Assembly (NCBI GenBank): GCA_030141605.1
Contig: JAQGDQ010001517.1
Span: 1 to 36,748, forward strand
DNA from: Tubiluchus corallicola
Lineage: Eukaryota; Priapulida; Priapulimorpha; Priapulimorphida; Tubiluchidae
Reading direction: 5' to 3'
DNA length: 36,748 nt
Shown piece after piece: positions 1 through 26,600 of the stretch. The translations under genes were made by a program, and so were the position numbers. Each line of letters starts with the position of its first letter. The stretch's first letter is position 1. The notes under the pieces were generated by a model, which was not told the DNA's origin, ran no database searches, and saw only the letters and a list, made by a program, of their open reading frames with translations.

Positions 1-586
1 TGTATATATATCTTTAAAGGAAAACCCGATGATTGTGTAAACACGAGTTCAGAATAAAGAATGCTCTAAAATATTGAAAACTACAAAAGCTTTTTTTAAA
101 TCAAAGTTTACATTAAATAATAATTACCTTGGATAGACAAAATTTTTTAAACTTTCAAAGCTACGAGCGGCTAAGTGAATCTACTAAGATTGGCAACGGC
201 ACCTTTTTGTCACATTCGCGTTGCTGACAAATAGAAGGCGGTACCGTGATAAGCATAATCATGAGCTGCTGTGTTAGTTTCTGACGTCATATGATGTAGA
301 GCCCATTTTTCATGACATCACACGTTTAAGCAGTACGGTAACACTTACGCAAATGTGCTGATGTACAGGTGAAGATGCCCGCCATTGCACAAACTGTGGT
401 TAGTTTCTAATGTAAGCAATAGCTGTGTTCGGTTGCTGTTAATTAACTTTCTAAACTAATTATTCAAATATAAGAAACAATTGTTAACTTTTATAGGCAA
501 GAAAATGTATGTTTTGGACAGTAAATTAAAATGAGATTGAGTCTAAACAATCGACCGGTTTTCCTTACACAAATTTTACAACTTAC

Positions 587-16260
<15,674 letters not shown>

Positions 16261-16466
16261 CTGGAAAGACGAATCAGGAATAGGCAACATGATCAAGGAG
16301 ATTCAAATCTCTAAGGAAGATAACGCAATTCTGGCAAAAGTGACCTTTGGATAATTTCTAAAACTTTAGTTAGAACTAACAGCTGTCTCACGAGAACTCA
16401 TTATCGCATAACCTGTTACTATTACCATGCCTGTTCTTTGAAATTTCACAGTCAGGCAAATTTTAA

Positions 16467-16541
16467 AAGCTTGGCTTCTTTAACACAAAGCTTGGCTTCT
16501 TTAACACAAAGCTTGGCTTCTTTAACACAAAGTTTGGCTTC
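16467..16541 (+). repeat. 22-bp tandem repeat (~4 units)
   Basis: Unit aaagcttggcttctttaaca plus ca, the last copy with gtttggcttctgg. Lies upstream of the first visible WDR36 copy 1 exon. Confidence 0.88.
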
Positions 16542-16659
16542 TGGCAACACTAATCATTTAAGTGGGTAGTCATTGATTTTTTCAAAGTTTGTTTTTTACT
16601 ATGTACCTTACTGTTTGTTAGCCATTGAATTATTGAAAACTTTTTTTCTTTATTGAAAA

Positions 16660-16862
16660 CTTTTCCTTTAAGGGAAAACCGGATGATTGTGTAAACGGAG
16701 CTCAGAATAAAGAATGCTCTAAAATATTGAAAATTACAACAGTTTTTTTTAATCAAAGCTTTGATTAAATAATAATTACCTCGGTTACTAAATTTTGTTA
16801 AACTTTCAAAGCTGCGCGCGGCTCAGTGAATCTACTAAGATTGGCAACGGCACCTTTTTGTA
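16660..16862 (+). repeat. Interspersed repeat family D
   Basis: ggatgattgtgtaaac, cagaataaagaatgctctaa, gtgaatctactaagattggc. Also at 10-210 (plus) and 24,240-24,437 (minus) in the two arms. This extra copy lies just left of the arm 2 boundary. Confidence 0.88.
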
Positions 16863-17040
16863 GTGACCAGCCTACTATTTACCTCACTTACCTAACTTAG
16901 AATACTATTTACCTCATTTACTTAACTTAGAATACTATTTACCTCATTTACTTAACTTACAATACTATTTACCTCACTTATACTATTTACCTCACTTAGA
17001 ATACTATTTACCTCACTTAGAATACTATTTACTAAATTTG
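16862..17040 (+). repeat. ~30-bp minisatellite left of copy 2 boundary
   Basis: Imperfect units of tactatttacctcatttact plus taacttagaa, some shortened to about 22 bp. It abuts the (TTAC)n tract and may share its origin, since ttacctcacttac is a near variant. Confidence 0.85.
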
Positions 17041-17209
17041 ATTTACTTACTTACTTACCTACCTACCTACCTACCTACCTACCTACCTACCTACCTATCT
17101 ACCTACTTACGTACTTACTTAACTTACTTTACTTGCTTGCTTGCTTGCTTACTTACCTACCTACCTACCTACCTATCTACCTACTTACGTACTTACTTAA
17201 CTTACTTTA

Positions 17210-17241
<32 letters not shown>

Positions 17242-17271
17242 ACTTGCTTGCTTGCTTACTTACTTACTTTA
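17041..17271 (+). repeat. (TTAC)n tetranucleotide tract, copy 2 boundary
   Basis: About 230 bp of TTAC, CTAC and TTGC units, including a near-duplicated block of about 80 bp. Left of it is a different minisatellite, not the retroposon found next to the copy 1 tract. Confidence 0.93.
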
Positions 17272-17537
17272 TACAAATTAACTTTAATTCGCTATCTGTT
17301 TTGATAAATTTATCGTATGTACCGCCATACTTGGTTCGCGTGTAATGTCCAATGTTGGGTTCTATCAACCCAATGTCTTGTATGTTGGGTTGCACCGCTT
17401 TAATATTCTGGTCAGACTTGCGTCCAGTTCCTCTTATGACAAACCGCCGAAAGATATTGTAAGTTGACATGCTCAGTAAATCTAAATATTAGATAGTGTA
17501 ATGAAGCTTTATGTTTCCTTTGTTTTGGTGTACACAG

Positions 17538-17617
17538 ACCTTTACTCCGGATGCTAGGTGGCTGATTACGTCGTCCATGGATTGTACGTTACGCACGTGG
17601 GACCTGCCTTCAATGAG
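17538..17617 (+). CDS. WDR36: WDR36 copy 2 exon: TFTPDARWL...TWDLPS
   Basis: 80 nt, identical to the copy 1 exon at 7018-6939. Acceptor tacacag, donor GTGTGC. First exon of the truncated copy. An imperfect triple repeat of about 28 bp (gtgcggtttgtgc core) begins at the donor. Confidence 0.92.
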
Positions 17618-20600
17618 GTGTGCGGTTTCTGCATATATATCTCGTTTTAGTGCGGTTTGTGCATATGTCTCTCTTTTTAGTGCAGTTTGTGCGGACGTCA
17701 CTTTTTTGGCTACAACGTTTGTTTTTAAATTCCTTATGTGCACTACTGGCAAAAAACGAATGCTCGATTTTTCTTGCTTTTGTAACCGTACCATCTTGTT
17801 ACTATTTAGAATTGTAGAAAACTATCTTTCTACTCGGAATTGAACCCAGGATCTCGCAATGAGTGCTAGAAGGTTGTCAGTATTTAAGCGTAGACATGTT
17901 AGTTTAAATGCTCCGTTTTAGACGTATTAGTGCGCGGATGGTTGCTCTACATTTTGCCAAATTTGATATTTCAGTTCAGTTCAATTTTGTTTTATTGCTT
18001 CATTGATGCTAGTAAGTATACAATTGTAGTTTTAGTAATGTATGAAGTCACAGTGCTGTAAAAACATATTGAATATTGTTTGCTAAAATTTTAATGATTA
18101 ATTGCTGTCGACTCGCATGTTTAAAACATAAACAAACTTTATACTTACATAAGGCTAAAAATTTGTTTTGAAAGTTTATATTAGTTACACGCTATCTTAT
18201 TGCATACAGAGCTTGTGATGGCAGTAACACAGTATAAAAGACTTGTAAGTTTAAACTCCCGCGCTGATCGTTAGGTGCAACCATTTTAACGCTGATTTGT
18301 TTGATAGAAGTTTAGATAACACCGAGTAAAGTTTGAAAAAAGAGCATTCCTTGTAGATTTCGCTAACTAAGCAAAATTTTAAATTACTGTATCTTTGCAA
18401 AAAAGGTTAAAAATATTATTTTGGTGAAACAGTAGTGCACACTGGGATGTTGATACCGCGATATTTTACCAGGTGGTGCAAACATTTTAAATTATTAGGA
18501 AGTTTCTTTTTCAATTACGAACGTCTTTCAAACAGGTAAGGATAATGGAAAGTCAATTGTGTGCTTGCATAGCAAAATCGTCCACAATTCGGCAATTAAG
18601 CTTTTCCAGTTATTCACATATCCTGAATCTCCATTTCATGAGGATCATTTTGATACCAAGCTCATCGCTCTATATTATTTCTAAGCTGAGATAATCCACG
18701 TTGAAGTTGAGGTGCAGGCTGCACACTCAAAAACATAATCTTGAGAAAATCACTGTTAAAGTCAGCCATTGTTTTTTGTCTCATTTTTACAAAACACTTA
18801 ACAACCGTGCAAATGTTGGTTGCTACGGACTTTGCAAGAACACTTTGAAGTTATAGTTAAATCCAGTAGATGGCTCTTCCTGATGAAGATCTGGGTTTGA
18901 CAACAGAAAAAATCTGAAGCAAAATGGCTGCTTCCTCGAGCTACAATCAGAGTTTGAAAATACAAGCTTCTTTACAATTGCAGTACCAATTTCTAGACAG
19001 CAAAGTTTTTCAGTGTTTTTTAAACACTTTTTTCATAATTTAATGCTAGAATATAAAAGTCCAATATATTTAGCATTTGTTTTTATGAAATATGAAAAAT
19101 TGACATTTGATCAAATTTCTGGGTCCTTCTACTTTGAATCATCGTAACGTAGTTTTAACTATGCCGACTTGCGGACAGCTTTGGTTTACAAGCTCACATG
19201 TAGCTTCAGTTTGGAAAGTTTTTTTTGGAACATACTTTAAAATTGACTTTTAGTTTTTTTTCTCATTTAGTCCTATAGATTGTTTTTTGCTGGACTCGGC
19301 TTGCACCAGTCTCACAATGTCTCCCACGGGAGAATTCCTGGCCACCTCCCACGTCGACGACTTCGGCGTTTATCTGTGGTCCAATCGATCACTGTATACG
19401 CACATTTCACTGCGCCCCCTACCGGCAAATTTCGAACCGGGGCTGATGGAGTTACCCGCTGTACTGCTGTCAAGTTCAGGTAAGTCAAGAATTTGTAAGC
19501 ACTCTCTGGAGCTGCACCGTAAGAATCATATGTCTAGACCACTGTGCTGCACCCTCAAATTCAAAAGATTTGTTTATTTAATTGAGTGTTTTGGTCTTAG
19601 TGGCGCTTTTTCCTTAGTCTCCTAGGCCTTCATGGCAGCCTATGAATATATAAGCACTCTCTGGAGCTGCAATGGAAAAGTCGCATGTCTAGACCACTGT
19701 GCTACACCCTCAAATTCGGAAGCTTTATGTAATTAATTAATATATTTAAATCAGTTTGATTATTGATTATTGGTAGGTTTAGAGGTTGGAGATGCGGCAG
19801 AATCCGCCGATGAAGAGGCTGTGGAATTTCAATCACCGGAGCAGATTGCCAGCGAACTGGTGACGTTGTCGCTGCTGCCGGAGTCGCGATGGAAAAACCT
19901 GACCAATCTGGATTTAATTCGGGTGAATTTATCAAAGTATTTTCTGTTTACGGTGAAATAAAAACTAAGAATGCAGTTATTAGTTGATTTGAGGGAAACG
20001 CATCTTAGCAGACTGAACCGAGATGAAAGGAGTTTTGCCTGTTAAAGGAAAAGTCAAGTCTCTCAGGAAGTTGAACTTATTCTAATATTTGAGGAAAATG
20101 TTAGAAAGCTTCAAGCAATGAAATTGTGATAAGCGCCTCGTGTAAGTAATAATTTCAATTTAAAATCACGATCACTTTACGCTTGGGCGCGCTCATTTTG
20201 GTGAAAAATGGCGTCATCTCGTTACCGTGCAATATAAACTGTTATTCTGCCAAGTGCTTAAGCAATCTTTTTTTCACTTATAGAGCGATCTCTATAAACT
20301 AAGTAACCCACCCGGTACCTACTTAATGCTCGCAAGTTTCCCTGTGTATCTGAAAGTCAACAAAAGTTTGTAAATTAATTTACGCAATTAATGTATACTA
20401 CTTACACATTTTACGGAATAATCCTGTGGGTTAAAGCTATGCAACCACTATAATCTTGTTCATAATTGATCAAATGACTAATTTTACATAAACACAGTTA
20501 AACACAACGCTAGAGTAACTGAACTTCTGAGTGAACTGTAGAAATTTCTCAACGTGTACCTTCATCACAGCTTGCCTTCACTGCATTCACGCTGCCAAGC

Positions 20601-23600
20601 AGACACCAGCTTACGTCATCACAGCTTGCCTTCACTGCATTCACACTGCCCAGCAGACACCAGCGTATCTTCATCACAGCTTGCCTTCACTGCATTCACG
20701 CTGCCAAGCAGACACCAGCTTACGTCATCACAGCTTGCCTTCACTGCATTCACACTGCCCAGCAGACACCAGCGTATCTTCATCACAGCTTGCCTTCACT
20801 GCATTCACGCTGCCCAGCAGACACCAGCTTACGTCATCACAGCTTGCCTTCACTGCATTCACACTGCCCAGCAGACACCAGCGTACCTTCATCACAGCTT
20901 GCCTTCACTGCATTCACGCTGCCCAGCAGACACCAGCTTACGTCATCACAGCTTGCCTTCACTGCATTCACGCTGCCCAGCAGACACCAGCGTACCTTCA
21001 TCACAGCTTGCCTTCACTGCATTCACGCTGCCCAGCAGGCACCAGCTTACGTCACCACACCTTGCCTTCACTGCATTCACGCTGCCCAGCAGACACCAGC
21101 TTACGTCATCACAGCTTGCCTTCACTGCATTCACGCTGCCCAGCAGACACCAGCTTACGTCATCACAGCTTGCCTTCATTCACGCTGCCCAGCAGACACC
21201 AGCTTACATCATCACAGCTTGCCTTCACTGCATTCACGCTGCCCAGCAGACACCAGCGTACCTTCATCACAGCTTGCCTTCACTGCATTCACACTGCCCA
21301 GCAGACACCAGCTTACGTCATCACAGCTTGCCTTCACTGCATTCACACTGCCCAGCAGACACCAGCTTACGTCATCACAGCTTGCCTTCACTGCATTCAC
21401 ACTGCCCAGCAGACACCAGCGCGTACCTTCATCACAGCTTGCCTTCACTGCATTCACGCTGCCCAGCAGACACCAGCTTACTTCATCACAGCTTACCTTC
21501 ACTGCATTCACGCTGCCCAGCAGACACTAGCTTACTTCATCACAGCTTGCCTTCACTGCATTCACACTGCCCAGCAGACACTAGCTTACGCCATCACAGC
21601 TTGCCTTCACTGCATTCACACTGCCCAGCAGACACCAGCCTACGTCATCACAGCTTGCCTTCACTGCATTCACGCTGCCCAGCAGACACTAGCTTACTTC
21701 ATCACAGCTTGCCTTCACTGCATTCACGCTGCCCAGCAGACACCAGCTTACTTCATCACAGCTTGCCTTCACTGCATTCACGCTGCCCAGCAGACACTAG
21801 CTTACTTCATCACAGCTTGCCTTCACAGCATTCACACTGCCCAGCAGACACTAGCTTACTTCATCACAGCTTGCCTTCACAGCATTCACACTGCCCAGCA
21901 GACACTAGCTTACTTCATCACAGCTTGCCTTCACAGCATTCACACTGCCCAGCAGACACCAGCTTACTTCATCACAGCTTGCCTTCACAGCATTCACACT
22001 GCCCAGCAGACACTAGCTTACTTCATCACAGCTTGCCTTCACAGCAGTCACGCTGCCCAGCAGACACTAGCTTACTTCATCACAGCTTACCTTCACAGCA
22101 TTCACACTGCCCAGCAGACACTAGCTTACTTCATCACAGCTTGCCTTCACAGCATTCACACTGCCCAGCAGACACTAGCTTACTTCATCACAGCTTGCCT
22201 TCACTGCACTCACGCTGCCCAGCAGACACTAGCTTACTTCATCACAGCTTGCCTTCACAGCATTCACACTGCCCAGCAGACACTAGCTTACTTCATCACA
22301 GCTTGCCTTCACAGCATTCACACTGCCCAGCAGACACTAGCTTACTTCATCACAGCTTGCCTTCACAGCATTCACGCTGCCCAGTGGACACTAGCTTACT
22401 TCATCACAGCTTGCCTTCACAGCATTCACACTGCCCAGCAGACACTAGCTTACGTCATCACAGCTTGCCTTCACTGCATTCACGCTGCCCAGCAGACACC
22501 AGCTTACTTCATCACAGCTTGCCTTCACAGCATTCACGCTGCCCAGCAGACACCAGCTTACGTCATTTTTTTCCAAATATACAAGCATCAACGTTCGTTT
22601 GGTGGGAGATAAAAAATATTTAAATTTCTTTTACATTTTTTAAGCAAAACATCCTATACGCATATCTTGTGCTTTGATTTCAATATTTTTAATTGTGTAT
22701 TAAAATGCAATAAATGTTGATTGAGGGTTGGTGGTTCCTCTAACTTTTTTCTTTTATTTAGCTCCACCTAGTGCCAGTAAATTAAAGTTCTTTTCAATAT
22801 CATATACCACCACAATATACCATATCTCAATATCTTCTCATATCAATACCACCTTTTTTTGATTGATTAGGCTTGCTTCTAGTAATTTTTATTGGGGATT
22901 CATGGCTGAGTGGATACGTGTGCACACTTTGCGGGAAGTCGTTTTTGTTTACATGAGTTTTTGTGAGATGTGCTTACTCTCTGTATAAACTTTAATTTTT
23001 CCGTAGCAAGAAGTTTTAATCTTTTAAATAATCTTCTATTAAATATTTAGCTAATAGATTTTTTTTTATTAAAGTCTAATTTTATTAAAATCAGACATTA
23101 TTAATTTTCAAATTTAATTAGTTTTAATCGACAGTTTTAATGAATTTTTTTGCTTACAGAGAAGAAATAAACCCAAACAGCCGCCAAGAAAACCGAAAGC
23201 CGCGCCGTTTTTTCTACCGACTGTTGCCAGCGTCGAGGGCTTCAAATTTCTGCCAGCAGATGGAGCAACCGAAAGCAAAGTAAGCAAGCTTGATTAACCC
23301 GACTTCAGTTTAGCATATTTTTCTGCATTTGCTGTTAAGATTATTGCACAATGGAGGTAAATAATTAATAATTGTTGATTTTTCTGTACGATTTGTAAAC
23401 AAAAAAGGTTAAAATTCACCTGCCGTATATCAAGTAATGCCTTGAAGTTTCATACGTTTTTGATTTTTTGGAAGTTTATCTCCTCTTCCTTGTTGGAGCT
23501 GGCACTAAGCTTACTGGCTATACCTAGGACACTGATAACTAGTAATTGTTTGTAGCAGCCATAAATGTCACCTTGTTAATTCATTTGTTAATGTCACTTG

Positions 23601-26600
23601 TTGGACATTAATTAAATTTTTAACCTATTATTCAATTATCAGAAATGCTCTGATATGGGCAGGATACAAAATATGGTTATGTTTTCCTTTAAATTTATTC
23701 TGCTTCCCGTTTCACTCCTTGAAATTTTCTCTTTCTAACGTTTGATGTTGTGTTACATGTGCTGTTTAGGGAGAGAAAAGTGAAGAATCAAAGTTGAGAC
23801 AATTAATGCCAGTCTCGGAGCTCGGAAGGATGTTGCTAGATGCGGAACAGAATCACAAATGTAAGTTGTAAAATTTGTGAAAGGAAGACCGGACGATTGC
23901 TTAGACTCAATTTCATTTTAATTTACTGTGCAAAATATACATGTTCTTGTCTATAAAAGTTAGCAATTGTTCCTTATATTTGAATAATTAGCTTGGACAG
24001 TTAATTAAAGACAACCAAACACAGCTGTTGCTTATATCAGAAACTAACCACAGTTTGTGCAATGACAGGCATTTTCCCTTGCATGTCAAGCACATTTGTG
24101 TAAGTGTTACAGTATTGGTTAAACGCCTGATGTCACAAAGAATGTGCTTTACATCATATGACGTCAGAAACTAACACTGCAGTTCATGATCATGGTTATC
24201 ACGGTACCGCCTTATATTTGTCGGCCACGCGAATGTGGCAAAAAGGCGCCAATCTTAGTAGATTCACTCACTGAGCCGCTCGTAGCTTTGAAAGTTTAAC
24301 AAAATTTGAGTATCCAAGGTAATTATTATTTAATGTAAACTTTGATTTAAAAAAAGCTTTTGTAGTTTTCAATATTTTAGAGCATTCTTTATTCTGAACT
24401 AATGTTTACACAATCATCCGGTTTTCCTTTAAAGAAATATATACATAATATACAGATATAGAGATAAACTTTCATCATTGTACAGAACCTTGAACTAGTA
24501 TGCATAACATTTACCTGTAATCAACTGCTGGCTTCTTTTCAGTTCATGGAAAATTTTACCTGGTCAGTTGGCTTCGTAGAACTTTAGAGAGCAACGTATT
24601 GTATTACGTCTGGTTTAGAAAATAAACTGCATGTGATGTGAACAACTTACCTGCGATCTACCTTGTTAATTCTTACAAAGGAGTCTTTTAGCACGTATTT
24701 TTAGTATTTCTTCATATTTCTAAAATGTTTTCGCCACCATGTTGAATTCAAGGTCGACGTTGTTCACGTGGAATTGTTTCTATAAAGTTTCACGACGATC
24801 CATTGCAAACTTACGGGGTCTTACGCTTTTTCTGAAAAAGACGTTTTCGCTGCCACCAAAATGGCGGTTCAAAAATCCGATTCGTTCGGCCAATGAAAAT
24901 TTCAGTTTGCCCCTAGTGTACCCGAGTCCTTAGACTTACCTTCTTTTCATAAAAGTCATCCCCTAACAAGAACAAGAACAACAACGACATGAAGATGAGT
25001 CACTCGACCAAAAACCACCAGAATCACCAAAAGTTGAGCTAAACGGAGCCAAAATGCTCCAAATTTGATGTTTGGGGCAAATGTAACACGTAGCTAAATT
25101 AGTGGGATTGCTGCTTTAGAAATTTTTAACCATTGTTTTAATACGGTGTAAAATGTAACAAATATATTTTAATGTTGTAATTAGTAATTGTAATTTTAAA
25201 CAAACAAACACGAAAATTTGTACATAAACTTGATAAAATCCTAAACAAAAAAATTATTTACTTACAAATAGCCTAAATGTCGCAGTTCAAACGGCACACG
25301 GTTTTTCAGCACGCACCTGACAATAAGCCGTGTGAGTGACAGTACTTTCTCTACCTGGCAGCAGACGCTAGCAGTGCGGCATACAGCATGTTATCTCAGA
25401 CGTGTGCGCACAACAGGCAAACACATCACTGTGCTGGGCTGTGAAGCAAACATATGCCGGTACACGGTTTTTCAGCACGCACCTGACAATAAGCTGTGTG
25501 AGGGACAGTACTTTCTCTACCTAGCAGCAGACACTAGCAGTGCAGCTTACAGCATGTTATGTTAGCCGTATGCGCGCAACAGCCAAACACCACTATGCGG
25601 GGCTGTGAAGCAAACAGTACTACCCTCACGGACTCTGGTACCATACAAGTATAAAGAAAGAACTAAATAAAGACTTACTATAATTATTGAATATTATCGA
25701 TAATTTTGAGGGACAATAGGGGGTGCTGCAGTTCCACAGCACCTATAAACGAGCTGCCACTGTCTAAATATCTGTTATGATTGTTCGAATGACCGTCGGT
25801 CAAATTTAACATAAATTATTTACAGATGATGACATTCTGGCAAAATTCAAGATCCTCGGACCATCACACATTGACCTCGAGGTCAGATCTCTGGCTCCGG
25901 AGGGAGGCGGGTCGATTGACCTCATGTTGGCGTTTCTACACTTCGTTCGGCACGTTTTAGAGACGAATCGTGATTTTGAATTGGCGCAGGCTTATCTGGG
26001 CCTCTTTTTAAAGGTGAGGACTTCTCTTTTTTTGGTATTTTATTGGCATTTGGAAAGAGAAGGTGTCAGGTGTTATGAAGTTCTAAACTTTCAAAGAAGC
26101 CACTCATTTTTCAGGAAGCCACCCATTTTACAGGAATTTGTTGCCGTAAAGTGTATTACAGGTTTGCAACTCAGCAACAACAGCAATAATGATACAGTAA
26201 ATTACGTTTGACTCGAACACCTCGGGACCGGAAAATTTGTTCGAGTTATGCGAGGGCGCGAGTTCGACAATGTTCGTAAGAAAACAAGATTGAGTCGCTC
26301 ATCAACAGAGGAAAATGAACTGTAGTCTGTGAAAATGACAAATTGAGCTTTTAATCAAATATCAAACAACATTTTTACGAATAATGAAAAATAAAACAAC
26401 TGGTCCTTGTCTACTACTCTGAGTAGCATGGTTAATAGAATTCGGCAATACAGTGTTGCTTCACTTATCGCAGGTATTCTGTTCCAGGCCTACCCACGAT
26501 AAGTGAATTTCTGCGAAGTAGAGACGCTATACAGTCTAGTCTCGGTATGTCGCCACTGTCCGTCTAGGGCAAATTTTTACCGTCTAGAGGCGAGTATGGC

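Larger units (their letters stand above)
17041..24440 (+). repeat. Segmental duplication, inverted-repeat arm 2
   Basis: Counterpart of 1-7,611. Homology begins within (TTAC)n at 17,041. The spacer between the arms (7,612-17,040) holds the upstream exons of copy 1, which have no counterpart on the plus strand. Confidence 0.92.

Noticed and set aside
20531-22623. Two open frames of about 690 codons on the plus strand, and similar frames on the minus strand at 1,949-4,033
   Set aside because: They are translations of the 54-bp minisatellite inside a WDR36 intron; any repeat of a length divisible by three without stops gives this. No domain, no splice support.
24739-24933. 64-codon frame after gccaccatg
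   Set aside because: Good start context, but no recognisable product, in the middle of a WDR36 intron, and too short to separate from chance.
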